Source: Chionoecetes opilio (lineage: Eukaryota > Arthropoda > Malacostraca > Decapoda > Majidae). Taken from it: a DNA stretch of 64,000 nucleotides. The translations under genes and the position numbers were made by a program. The notes under the pieces were generated by a model. It worked only from the letters and a program-made list of their open reading frames with translations. It made no database searches and was not told the origin of the DNA. This document shows, in pieces, positions 9,831 through 20,669 of the stretch (its first letter is position 1; each line of letters opens with the position of its first letter). The stretch is taken from assembly GCA_016584305.1 (NCBI GenBank), contig JACEEZ010013982.1, positions 257,001-321,000 on the forward strand, in the 5' to 3' direction.

Positions 9831-10499
9831 TGTGGATCGGTCTAATGACAAATCTTGCATCTTAATACCTTTACGTGTATGCATGTAATTGTGTTTTCCC
9901 CTGGCTGTCTGAGGCTCCACACCTTGTGACCGAAAGAGAGCTAGCTGACTGCAGAGAATAAAACTAAAATCTTCACTCCTCTGTCTCTCAATTTCATGTC
10001 TTTTAAAGGTCTCGTCTCGCCATCTTCTTCTATATTCCTGGAGGGACTGTTTGTTGCCATCGAATGCGTTTGTCCAACGGAAGAAAGAATACAGAAGACA
10101 GTTAGTGACACGGAAAGAAGAGTAAGATTATGATTAAAAGGATAATGAGAGCAAGTGTCGAAATAAATCTTGTTAAATTCACTGTTTTAAAAGTTCGCCG
10201 ATGTTGCCATTTAATAATCAGTGAGAAAGGGGAGTTTACCCTTGCATCCGTTGGGGAAAACGGAAAAAAGAAGACAGGAAAAAATATAGAACTAATATTT
10301 GAATTCAAGATTAATGATTGCATGGCATCGACCGCCTGTCCGCAAGAATAAATAATAATGAAAAAGTTACGCTAGAATATATTAATGATAATAGAAACTG
10401 ATGAGAAAGAAGTGTTGAGAATCGATGATAATATAATAATAATATATAAATAAGTATATTAAGTATGAATATATTTATATAAATTGTAAAATCGATCAT
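9831..10499. other. Non-coding, nothing recognised
   Basis: Two short open frames on opposite strands overlap at 10102-10351. Neither shows homologous repeats or recognisable motifs, so I do not call a gene. Confidence 0.5.
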
Positions 10500-10608
10500 A
10501 TATATCCCATATTGTCAAGATAATAATAAAATATTATTATTATATATATATTATATATATATTTATTATTTATATATATTATATATTAATATATATATTT
10601 ATATATAA

Positions 10609-10699
<91 letters not shown>

Positions 10700-10705
10700 A
10701 TATAT
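10500..10705. repeat. (AT)n microsatellite
   Basis: Imperfect TA dinucleotide array followed by a C run at 10711-10720. Confidence 0.95.
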
Positions 10706-10817
10706 ATTGCCCCCCCCCCCTTATTTTTGTCCATTTATGAGGTGGACTAGAGGAAGGTAGAGGATAGAGTAAGGAAAACAGAAAGGAAAAAAAGTACATT
10801 GGAACATAGGTAGGTAT

Positions 10818-11270
10818 CAATCAATCAATCATTGGGGGCATATGCCGGGGGGAGCGTCGCCTCGCCCACCCTTCGACGCCACGGCGCGACGCCAGGAAAC
10901 ATCAACTTGCCCCAGCAACGAGCCTTGTGGGTGCCCCCTTGGCCATCTTCACGCAGGATTGTCTGTTACAGATACAAACCGGTGGGAAGAACCGATTTCA
11001 GGGTAGCGTGCCACATGCCCCTATATCCGAAGTTGGCGCTAACGGACTATGCAGATAATAGACCTCGATTCAGTCTCACGGTGCAATCGCTGATTTGACA
11101 CGTAATCATGGCAGCGATACCCCATGATTCTGCTAAGACACTTATTGCCAAAGGCATCGATTCGCCATTTCAAGTCGCTATTAAGTGTCCATGTCTCACA
11201 ACCATAGAGTGACACAGGGATCACAAGCGACTTGAAGATCCTTGAATAAGACTTGAAGAGCGATTTGATA
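10818..11270 (-). mobile_element. 5'-truncated LINE 3' end, fragment 1 (same family as 36918-39700)
   Basis: The minus strand encodes the C-terminal end of a non-LTR retrotransposon protein (SLYGCETWTLNSDL, FGNKCLSRIMGYR, NQRLHRETESR). At its 3' end (low coordinate) it finishes in a CCGGCATATGCCCCCAATG-type motif and a (TGAT)n tail at 10818-10831. Two more copies end in the same motif and tail (36918 and 45210). The copy begins near 11270, a typical 5' truncation. It has frameshifts and is not functional. Confidence 0.85.
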
Positions 11271-11395
11271 GGTAGGTAGAAATACTTAAAATGGTAGCTT
11301 GAGGGAGAAAGAAGAGGAAAGAAAGGACTGAAGAAAAAAAAGAGTGCATGAGAGAGGAAGGAAGGGATGTAAGGTTGGAGGCGATGGCAGCTGTA

Positions 11396-11467
11396 GTAGT
11401 AATAGTATACTAGTAGTAGTAGTAGTAGTAATAATAGTGGCAGTAGTAGTAGTAGTAGTAATAATAA

Positions 11468-11503
<36 letters not shown>

Positions 11504-11519
11504 AAGCAGTTGTTGTAGT

Positions 11520-11553
<34 letters not shown>

Positions 11554-11632
11554 GTAGTAGTAGTAGTAGAGACGGTATTATGTATTAGTGATAGTTGTTG
11601 TAGTTGTAGTAGTAGTTGTAGTAGTAACAGTA
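11396..11632. repeat. (TAG)n / (TAA)n trinucleotide array
   Basis: Runs of TAG, TAA and GTT triplets. Long valine or threonine open frames here are artefacts. Confidence 0.95.
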
Positions 11633-11639
11633 GCATAAG

Positions 11640-12094
11640 AGAAGAGTTCATGGGGAAAGAACGAAAAGTTAAAACGGTGTTGGTAATGTTGGGGAAGAAA
11701 TATTGGCTTATACCTGCCTCTTCAATCTACCGTTGGGGAGGAGGCGGCATGATGGAGAAACATGAAGGCCGTGAGGGAAAAGTAAAGCCTGGCCTTCCAC
11801 TCAGTTCCCCTTAGGGGTACGCCACCTACTTGTGAGCTGCGGCCCATAGATGGCTCAGCTCTGGCACACTGGGAAGACGTGTGGTTAAAAAAAGTATGAG
11901 GGGGGGGGGGTGGCAAAGGAACAAAATGGAGCGAGATGGAGGAGCAGGAAGAGAATATGAAGAAGATGAAGAGGGATGGTAGGAAGGAAGAAGAAAAGTT
12001 GGTACAGATCCATTGCCAAGAGTGAGGTGGTTTGGAAAAAAATGACGTTGCTGTCTATATCTCGTTACAGATTACGATTCTTTTCATGGTGATG

Positions 12095-12100
<6 letters not shown>
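11640..12100. other. Non-coding, nothing firmly recognised
   Basis: G-rich unique-looking sequence with no supported gene. A short segment at 11800-11880 resembles generic repeat sequence but I could not match it inside the window. Confidence 0.4.
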
Positions 12101-12138
<38 letters not shown>

Positions 12139-12184
12139 TGGATATGATATGTATGGTGGCTTGCTTTCTTGCTCCCTATCTCTC

Positions 12185-12220
<36 letters not shown>

Positions 12221-12228
12221 GTGCACAC
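12101..12228. repeat. (GA)n and (CA)n microsatellites
   Basis: (AG)n at 12104-12136 and (CA)n at 12190-12218. Confidence 0.95.
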
Positions 12229-12257
12229 TGCACACACCGCCACCTCTGTGAACTCTG

Positions 12258-12520
12258 TATGTCTTGGTGGTTGGGAGTGTCATGCGCCAATCAGCGGTTC
12301 AGGCGTTCAATCCCCGGTCTCGCTTGCTCCGATGATTATTCACTGACTAACGCGGACAGTTACTATCCCTCTTGAGCAAAGGATGAGGTGTGTGTGGTGA
12401 TTAGGTCCCAGCAAAACCCAAATATCGGTCACTACGAGCTCCAAGTTCTTTCCGGAAGGGTAAAACTGGCGATCGCGAATCCAGCTCGCATGAACAAAAC
12501 CGTGGGAGACCCCCCCCCCC
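12258..12520 (+). mobile_element. tRNA-derived SINE (family 2)
   Basis: A B-box-like sequence GCGTTCAATCC (12303-12313) lies about 35 bp after an A-box-like GGTGGTTGGGAGTG (12267-12280), the spacing of an internal Pol III promoter. The body runs to a C run at 12511-12522 followed by CA repeats. Target duplication not identified. Its body differs from the SINEs at 3405, 13531 and 54990. Confidence 0.6.
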
Positions 12521-12604
12521 CCACAATACACACACAAAGCAAACGCCTAATGTACAAACTTTTCTCCTCTGTTACTTTAAATTATATCTAATATATTTCA
12601 TTTT

Positions 12605-12608
<4 letters not shown>

Positions 12609-12653
<45 letters not shown>

Positions 12654-12656
12654 GGG
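12609..12656. repeat. (GA)n then (G)n tract
   Basis: AG dinucleotides running into a run of about 12 G. Confidence 0.95.
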
Positions 12657-12659
12657 TGA

Positions 12660-12965
12660 CTACATAATAGCATTTTTTTCTTAAATAGATTTACATTAAC
12701 AATACATTAACTTATATACTACTGGCTAGAGGAAAATTGGAAGGGAAAGTAGACTAACTAACATAAGCATAACATTTATGAAGGAACAGGAAACAGCAGA
12801 GGGGGACGGGTAGGTAAAGTGACACGATAAAAAAGGAGTGCCACAGAAACACTGATAAAACAAGAGGAAAGAGAAATTCAAAAAGAGGATTAGTAGGAGG
12901 GATAAATGAAAAAAAAGTAATATGCATATGTATATAAATGTAGTATTAGTATTATTGATGTTCAA
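12660..12965. other. Non-coding, nothing recognised
   Basis: A/T-rich sequence; no supported feature. Confidence 0.5.
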
Positions 12966-13390
12966 CTATGTGTTCAACCGTGTTCTGTGTTCTGTGTTCT
13001 GTATACTTGATGTCTGGTCCTGGAACACCTGGTTAATTACCCGTCAGGTCACGCCTCTCTCTTAATGCCTTCTCCTCGTACTCGCCTCCCACTTTTCATG
13101 GCGACATCACCTATGATCTCGCCGACTGCCCATTAAGGGATTAGGTGTCAGGTGTCAGGTCTTGAGTATCTTGGCTCTTTATAAAGGATGTCTCTTGTAG
13201 AGACAAGACACTTGAACACAGACCTCGGTACCAGCAACTCACAAGCCTTCAAGTCACAAGTCATCCAAACCACGCCAGGAGCAACTCACCAGTCCGCGAG
13301 TCACCAACCTTACCTGTTACCTTTTTACCCAAGTTAATAAACCACTATCAAAGCAGAGTTACCTGTTTCTGCTCACCCTAAAAGTGACAT
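12966..13390 (+). mobile_element. Possible solo LTR
   Basis: The segment has a TATAAA box (about 13180-13186), repeated CAAGTCAC/CAACTCAC motifs, an AATAAA signal at about 13338 and a nearby 3' end ending ACA. These are LTR-like features. Start, end and target duplication are not established, and no coding sequence is attached. Confidence 0.3.
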
Positions 13391-13407
13391 ACCAAAAGCC
13401 ACTTTAC

Positions 13408-13454
13408 ATATATATATATAATATATATATGTATATATAATATATATATATATA

Positions 13455-13520
<66 letters not shown>
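13408..13520. repeat. (AT)n microsatellite
   Basis: TA array immediately upstream of the SINE at 13531. Confidence 0.95.
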
Positions 13521-13524
<4 letters not shown>

Positions 13525-13530
13525 ATAATG

Positions 13531-13870
13531 GGGAGGCGGTAGCGGAGTGGTTAGCTTCTCCGACTGGCGTTCTCGGTGACCCGAGTTCGATCCCCGAAGA
13601 AACCCAAAACCTTTCTGCACCGTCGAGTGGCCTAAGAACACCCACATGTCCTGCTCATCAATTCTACCTTCGATTGCGAGTGCATCGGAGGACACAGGGG
13701 GGCGGTATGAGCCTCTAATCACAGGCGTCACTATAAGAATTCTGCCTGCTCCACCACGGGCGAGGACCAACCATCAGAGCCCTCAAGTGAACCTCCAGAG
13801 CCTACCATCCGAGCCCTGGGTCACCACTGCCTACAGGCGCTATAGGCACAGCTGTAAAAAAAAAAATATT
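13531..13870 (+). mobile_element. tRNA-derived SINE (family 3), apparently full length
   Basis: The A box TAGCGGAGTGG (13540-13550) and the B-box-like GAGTTCGATCC (13583-13593) have correct tRNA-like spacing. The head reads like a tRNA and is followed by an unrelated body of about 230 bp and an A run at 13857-13867, then (AT)n. An AT-rich insertion site on both sides hides the target duplication. It would be transcribed by Pol III and mobilised by a LINE. Confidence 0.8.
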
Positions 13871-13872
13871 AA

Positions 13873-13873
13873 T

Positions 13874-13968
<95 letters not shown>
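13873..13968. repeat. (AT)n microsatellite
   Basis: TA array between the SINE and a LINE fragment. Confidence 0.95.
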
Positions 13969-13971
<3 letters not shown>

Positions 13972-13972
<1 letters not shown>

Positions 13973-14033
13973 CCACCTATCTACTCGACAAAACCTACCA
14001 GATAACTATCCCCTCTTCTTTAATGACACTCAA
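13972..14033 (+). repeat. Displaced piece of the adjacent LINE
   Basis: About 60 bp here (containing CACCTATCTACTCGACAAAA) match 15677-15738 inside the LINE that follows, with a few changes. A 3' part of the LINE therefore sits directly upstream of its 5' part, suggesting a second truncated copy, template switching or a rearrangement. Confidence 0.8.
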
Positions 14034-16462
14034 CCCGTATTCCTGACCGCCTTGGAGACACGCCCAACATTCTTGACTTTTCCTAACTACTAACCCTTCT
14101 GCTTACTCTGTGAAACTATTCTCTCCGTTGGGTTCCTCCGATTACAATCTTATTTCTGTAACCTGTCCTATCGCTCCGGTACCGTCTCAGGACCCACCTA
14201 AGCGGAGGTGCTTCTGGCACTTCAACTCAGCTAAGTGGGAAGACCTAAGGCAGTACTACTCTGATTTTCCATGGAATGATTACTGCTTCCATGTCAAAGA
14301 CCCATCTCTTTGTGCAGAGCGCATAACTGAGGTCATAGTCTCTGGCATGGAGGCGTACATTCCACACACTTTCTCTAATCCTAAAGCCCGTCAACCTTGG
14401 TTTAACTCTGCTTGTTCTCATGCTGTCCGAGATAGAGAGGTGGCTCACAAACGGTACCATAAGCATCCATCTCCTGAAACTCATGCCCTTTATATTTCTG
14501 CCCGTAATCATGCCAAATCTTTACTTCAACTTACCAAAAACTCTTTCATTCATAGAAAATGTCAAAATCTTTCTGAATCAAATTCCTCTCGTGACTTCTG
14601 GCATCTAGCTAATAACATCTCTAACAATTTTTCTTATTCATCTTTCCCTCCTATGCTTCACCCAGATGGCTCCACAGCTGTCTCATCTACTTCTAAAGCT
14701 GAACTCTTCGCTCAAACCTTTGCTAAAAATTCCACTCTGGTTGATGCAGGGCTTGTTCCTCCTTCTCCTCCACCCTCTGACTATATTATGCCTGTCATTA
14801 AGATCCTTCGGAATGATGTTTTCTTTGCCCTTTCTGGCCTAGATCCTCGGAAGGCTTACGGTCCTGACGGAGTCCCTCCTATTGTTTTCAAAAACTGTGC
14901 TTCTGTGCTTGCACCTTGCCTGGTCAAACTTTTCCGTCTTTGTCTATCTACTTCCACCTTTCCTTTTTGCTGGAAGTTTGCTCACATCCAACCTGTTCCT
15001 AAGAAGGGTGACCGTTCTAATCCTTCAAACTACCATCCTATAGCTTTGACTTCCTGCCTTTCTAAAGTTTTTGAATCTATACTTAATAAGAAGATTCTTA
15101 AGCATCTATCTGCTCACAATCTTCTATCTGATCGTCAGTACGGTTTCCGTAAAGGGCGATCTACTGGCGATCTTCTAGCTTTCCTAACTGAATCTTGGTC
15201 ATCCTCCTTTAGGGGTTTCGGTGAAACTTTTGCTGTTGCCCTTGACATATCAAAAGCTTTTGATAGAGTCTGGCACAAATCTTTATTTCCAAACTACCCT
15301 CATTCGGTTTCTATCCTTCTCTCTGTACCTTCATCTTAAGTTTCCTTTCAAACCGTTCTATTGCAGCTACTGTAGACGGACATTGTTCTTCTCCTAAATC
15401 TATCAATAGTGGTGTTCCCCAGGGTTCTGTCCTATCACCCACTCTCTTTCTATTATTCATTTATGATCTTCTAAATCTAACTCAAAGCCCTATCCACTCC
15501 TACGCTGATGATTCTACCCTGCATTTTTCAACGTCGTTTATTAGACGTCCAACTCAACAGGAACTAAGTGATTCACGGAGAGATGCCACCGAGCGCCTAA
15601 CTTCTGATCTTTCTATAATTTCTGATTGGGGCAAAGCAAACCTTGTTTTGTTCAATGCCTCAAAAACCCAATTTCTTCACCTATCTACTCGACAAAAACC
15701 TACCAGATAACTATCCCCTCTTCTTCAATGACACTCATCAACTGTCTCCTTCTTCTACAATGAACATTCTAGGACTATCCTTTACTAAAAATCTGAACTG
15801 GAAATCTCACATCTCATCTCATGCTAAAACAGCTTCTAAGAAGTTAGGTGTCCTGTGGCGTCTGCGTCCTTTTTTTTCTCCCTCCCAATTGCTTGCTCTC
15901 TACAGGGGCCTTATCCGCCCATGTATGGAGTATGTCTCACATGTTTGGGGAGGATCCACTCATACAGCTCTCCTAAACAGGGTTGAGTCAAAAGCTTTTC
16001 GTCTCAACAACTCCTCTCCTCTGACTGACTGTCTTCAATCTTTAAATCACCGCCGCAATGTTGCTTCTCTTGCTCTCTTCTACCGTTATTTGCATGCTCA
16101 CTGCTCTTCTGAACTTGCTAACTGCATGCCTCCCCCCCCCCCCGCGGCCTCGCTGCACAAGACTTTCTACTCATTCTCATCCCTATTCTGTCCATCTTCC
16201 TAATGCAAGAGTTAATCAGTATCTTTACTCTTTCATCCCTTTCACTGGTAAACTCTGGAAACTCTTCCTGTTTCTATTTTTCCACTTGCCTATGACTTAA
16301 ATCTTTTCAAAAGAGGAGTAACAAGACACCTCCCGAACTAAATTGGCTCACCCCTCTTTTTTATTTTATTCTCTTACTGTCTTCTTTATAGGGACTGGCA
16401 ACTAAGCGGGCTTTGTGTTACCCATTTTTTTTGTGTGCCCTTGGCCAGTTCTTTGTGATGTA
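14034..16462 (+). mobile_element. CR1/Jockey-like LINE, 5'-truncated
   Basis: The region encodes the reverse transcriptase and C-terminal part of a non-LTR retrotransposon and ends in AAAAAATAAAATTATA followed by (AT)n. There is no endonuclease domain upstream, so the copy is truncated. A minus-strand relative is at 57760-58750. Confidence 0.85.
14110..16299 (+). pseudogene. LINE reverse transcriptase (pol) pseudogene
   Basis: The first frame (14110-15339) has the pre-RT region ([10 protein letters not shown]), then RT blocks: [44 protein letters not shown] and [13 protein letters not shown], the last carrying the first catalytic aspartate. A frameshift near 15290 moves the frame. The following blocks are SGVPQGSVLSPTLF (about 15410) and YADDS (about 15503), the catalytic FADD/YADD box. 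A further shift near 15650 leads to the C-terminal part (LGVLWRLRPFFSP, LALYRGLIRPCMEY, HVWGGS). This would copy LINE RNA at a nicked target, but the two shifts and missing endonuclease make it dead. Clade (CR1 or Jockey) is by resemblance only. Confidence 0.85.
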
Positions 16463-16469
16463 AAAAATA

Positions 16470-16675
<206 letters not shown>

Positions 16676-16690
<15 letters not shown>

Positions 16691-16705
16691 GAGAAGAGAG
16701 AGAGA

Positions 16706-16744
<39 letters not shown>
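16676..16744. repeat. (GA)n microsatellite
   Basis: AG array with a few interruptions. Confidence 0.95.
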
Positions 16745-16746
<2 letters not shown>

Positions 16747-17079
16747 GCCATCTATCAGATCGCCCATTACTCTACGCCTCTCGAGTGAGTGTAAATTTAA
16801 TAGCTTCAATCTCTTCTTATTGCTTCTTTGTTTCTAACATTTTCCAGTATACGCCCTCAATGAACATTTTGTCAATTCTTCTCAATCCTCAATTAATCTT
16901 TCATTTTTTGTGATGTTTAAGATAAGATATCAACGCGCATGTTACTTTATTAAGACTTAAAGGAATAATTCATTACAAATTAATCTAAATACTCGTATTT
17001 TATTCTCTCCTGATTATGAATACATACTGATGATCTAAAAACCCATTTAAATTACCGTGAGTGCTTGTGTGTGTGTAAA
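16745..17079. other. Non-coding, nothing recognised
   Basis: AT-rich sequence without supported features. Confidence 0.6.
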
Positions 17080-17282
<203 letters not shown>

Positions 17283-17414
17283 TGTGTGTGTGTGTACGTG
17301 TGTGTCATTTTCAGCTTCCCAGATAAGGTTGAAACACCTGTCATTCTTCCTTAATTAAAGTTTGATACTATCGTTTAGGCACTTAATTTATGGGGCAGAT
17401 GACAAGGGCAGGAG

Positions 17415-17418
<4 letters not shown>

Positions 17419-17465
<47 letters not shown>
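17419..17465. repeat. (CT)n microsatellite
   Basis: CT dinucleotides. Confidence 0.95.
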
Positions 17466-17469
<4 letters not shown>

Positions 17470-17525
17470 CCTCTCTCTTCTCTCTTCTCATCTATCTTCT
17501 TATCCGTCTTACATTTTTTTATGTC

Positions 17526-17835
17526 TTGATGGAGAGCGTGTCTGCAGGAATCGTATTCCACTTTGAAAAATGTACATTACTTATTCGCAAGAGTTTTGCG
17601 CATGTATGTAATATTTCCCTTGATTTCTGGAATATTTTTCTCGGGTAATATGCCCTTAAAAACAAACTTAATTCAGTTATTTATCAATGGAATTTTAATT
17701 TGCTTATACCACAGGGAAGCCTGTTGAAATCTGCATTTTCTCCCACGTTAACGTTTCTCGAGAAAAAAACGGTTCTTGAGATATTATGAAAACATTGCTT
17801 TCCCCCATTTTCCGCAGCCTCGTACTGATACATTC
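17526..17835 (+). repeat. Dispersed repeat, copy 1 (about 310 bp)
   Basis: The segment starting TTGATGGAGAGCGTGTC is repeated in the same orientation at 44174-44484, with visible substitutions throughout. It contains ATATTTTTCTCGGGTAA and CTTGAGATATTATG motifs. No coding capacity and no TIR were seen. It may be the 3' untranslated end of a repeat family, since the second copy lies just after a TE-like pseudogene. Confidence 0.85.
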
Positions 17836-18017
17836 CACGGCTAACGTTTTTTTTTTTTTTTTAAGCGAACAAAGGCGCTTTGTGAATAGGTATATCGAAT
17901 ACTGATATTGTGACCTACCTAGTGAATAGGCTATCGGTATACCCCATTTTTATTGATTTTACCAAAAAATTACTTTTCGTCACTCATTGCGGATGGTCAG
18001 TGATTGTTTTATTGTTA

Positions 18018-18510
18018 CCGTAGATAACAGTCGAGTCGCCGACGCCACCTGCAGTCATGTCGCCAGGCGCCATATATTACGAATTATAGCATTACTACTG
18101 ATTTTTATGTGCCACTGAAGATAATACATAGTAGTTTATATCATGACTCTGTTTCTGTTTTAAATCTACTCTGTTTCAGTGTTATTTTATGCTTTGTATG
18201 TGTAAGTATAGACAGTTTCAAATTTCACTACTCGTTTTTTTTTTCGGGCGACGACGACAGCGGTACGACACTCAGTAAATAAACGCTAGATGGCGACTTG
18301 ACTGTTGGTAGCCATTTTGTAGATATTTTTGTAATGTGTTCATTTATAGCCCTAATATGACAGAGATGAAGACACAAAATGACACAGATTCTCCAGATAG
18401 CCCCTTCTAACTTTCCTGAAATCATGGATGTAGAAATGTAACTATTAACGCCACCACACGTCTGTAAACAGAAAAAAAAGTTGTCCTGGCGACTTTACTG
18501 TTATCTACGG
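18018..18510. mobile_element. Tc1/mariner-type MITE, family CCGTAGATAACA, copy 1
   Basis: The ends read CCGTAGATAACAGT inward, with TA on both sides (18016-18017 and 18511-18512). The body matches a second copy at 46296-46785 along most of its length. No transposase. The TA duplication and short TIRs place it with Tc1/mariner/pogo-type elements. Confidence 0.85.
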
Positions 18511-18765
18511 TAGAATATGGAGTTTTATTTTTAGGATAGTGTGTTTATAATAGTGAGGGTTTTATGTAGATATCCATATTTATGTATATTTTCATATTTT
18601 TTTGCAGTTCGTGAATAGCAAGTAGTTTAGAGTGACGGCAGCGAAAGGGTTAAATATCATGTTCATGCAGAATCTTGCTTTAAAACCACTTACTGGTTTT
18701 TTTTCTTCATGTGTGAACTGATTGTCTAATTTAGGCATGGTCCGACCATGCCTTAGTGATGATAC

Positions 18766-19543
18766 CCCGGTCTCACCGGGCTTAAGTCGTGTTCACGATG
18801 GGTTTGCGATGTCTTTTTTGGCTGTTCGCAACTTGGACGCAACGAGGATTAAGTAGGAATAGATCGGTGTACAATCCATTCTACGATTTTTTAACGCAAG
18901 CAGGATTTGCTGCATGCAGCATTTCCTCCTTGCGACAAAAACATCGGATCGACCACGTAGATAAGACGCAGATTAATCTGAGATACACCGCCTACCGACC
19001 CCCTACCACTCGCAGAATAGTCTGCGTTAAATTGCCATTCGCAGACTAGTCTGCGGAAAGTCTCAGAACAGTCTGCGTTTGATCGGCGAATAAACAAAAT
19101 AATTTGAATTTTGTCCAGGTTCTTCCAAGTGTTCGCAGATCGTTCGCAGAGTGTTCGGCGACAGGACGCAGACTGTTAGCAGATCGGTGTACACCTCTCT
19201 GCGAGACATCGCAGACAAAATTCTGAGGAAGACCCTTATATACAAAATTGTGGTAAAAATCGGCGTCTGTTTGCAGAGAGAACACAAATGATTCTAAGCT
19301 TATAGCAGACTATTCGCAGACTGTTAGCAGATAAGACGCAGACTAGAAAATTTATTTTCCCCCTATTTTTATATTTTTTCCCCCGATCGGTTGCAGACTG
19401 TTCGCAGACTGTTCGCAGAGTGATTGCTTCCTAACGCAGAATATTCTGCGATAGGGTAAGGTTTTGTCGAAATCTCAACTTGAACGCAGCGTATTTTTAA
19501 CGGAAACTCATCGTGAACACGACTTAAGCCCGGTGAGACCGGG
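18766..19543. mobile_element. 778-bp MITE with subterminal GCAGA repeats
   Basis: The first 35 bases and the last 35 bases are perfect inverted repeats starting CCCGGTCTCACCGGG (itself a small palindrome). The interior carries many copies of a TTCGCAGACTG / GCAGACT motif in both orientations (about 18900-19450), like transposase-binding subterminal repeats. No coding gene. Target duplication unclear. The superfamily is unresolved. Confidence 0.85.
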
Positions 19544-19736
19544 TTATGAGCTGCTGTTGGCCTCTGACAGACATTCGACTTGTTTAGAAGGCAAATACAG
19601 CCTTGTTTCAGTTGATACAACGTAACAGTTGGTGTTTACGTAATAATAGTGTTGCAAGGTGTGTATGAATCGATCGTGGAAGACTAAATGTGGCACTAGG
19701 GTGTTAAATTATTGTGCTGGTGTAAGAGCACATAAT

Positions 19737-20386
19737 GGGCCATATTCAAGAATTTTTCTCCACCCGTTGTATCGGTTTTTGGTATACAAGAATCAAAATA
19801 CGACGCAACGCTTCGAGCTCAGGGGTGGAGGTTTGAGTCAGCTGATTGGCGACAACTTGCACATCCCCCCTTCACCCCGCTCTCCACTTATTCCATCGTA
19901 TTTCTTCCCAGACCATTACAGGAGATTTTTCAACACAACCGAGAGTGACAGCCATACACTGTGAATGCACACGTGTCATCATTAGGTAAAATCAGGTCCA
20001 GGAGCCTTATATAGGTGTGTTAACTTGTGAGGAAGCCGGGCGGCGGCGGGAGAATGGAGGTGGCCATTGTGTGGAGCAGTGCGGCGGGCCGTTCAAATGT
20101 ACTCGCAAGCATCACTCAGGCCAATTTTTTCTGCACCAACGCCTCAGACAAGTGGCGAACACTAACTTAGCTATTATTTTAATGTCAGAAATGATAAATT
20201 TCACTAGTAAAATGTATTAGATATGTATAAAACAGTCAAAATACTGATGCCGCTTTGGGCTCGCTTGTGTTGGTACGCCTGTCAAATATCCACCAGTCGG
20301 GGCAGTTCTTGTAGATGATACCAGTGGAGGTACGACGGTGAAAATCTCCACCGCCGGGATTTGACGAGCATTCTTGAATATAGCCC
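19737..20386. mobile_element. Harbinger-like MITE inside the 5' LTR
   Basis: The ends read GGGCCATATTCAAGAA and GGGCTATATTCAAGAA inward, with AAT on both sides (19734-19736 and 20387-20389). The intact LTR at 36407 has this AAT once at the same place. The 3-bp duplication and GGGC start fit PIF/Harbinger elements. No transposase; 650 bp. Confidence 0.85.
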
Positions 20387-20454
20387 AATGTATCACCTAA
20401 CCCAGTGATTCCCAACCTTTACAACTTGGAGGAACCCCTGTAATAATTTTTCAT

Positions 20455-20493
20455 ATTCCACAGGAACCCTATATATAATATACTAATATATAT

Positions 20494-20565
<72 letters not shown>
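20455..20565. repeat. (AT)n microsatellite in the hAT element
   Basis: TA array near the 3' end of the transposon. Confidence 0.95.
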
Positions 20566-20669
20566 TTTTTAAGAAAAGTTCTTGAGCAATATTATTCATA
20601 TGAAATCTACAATTACATCACATGTCATGAGAGTTCACACTAATAAGTCAATAATGTTATGACTTACCT

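Noticed and set aside
10102..10351. Two 73-codon frames on opposite strands
   Set aside because: Mutually exclusive, AT-biased, no motifs or copies in the window.
13531..13600. Possible tRNA gene (also 54990-55060)
   Set aside because: A and B boxes are present, but there is no complete cloverleaf with matching acceptor stem, and each is fused to a long non-tRNA body, so they are SINE heads.
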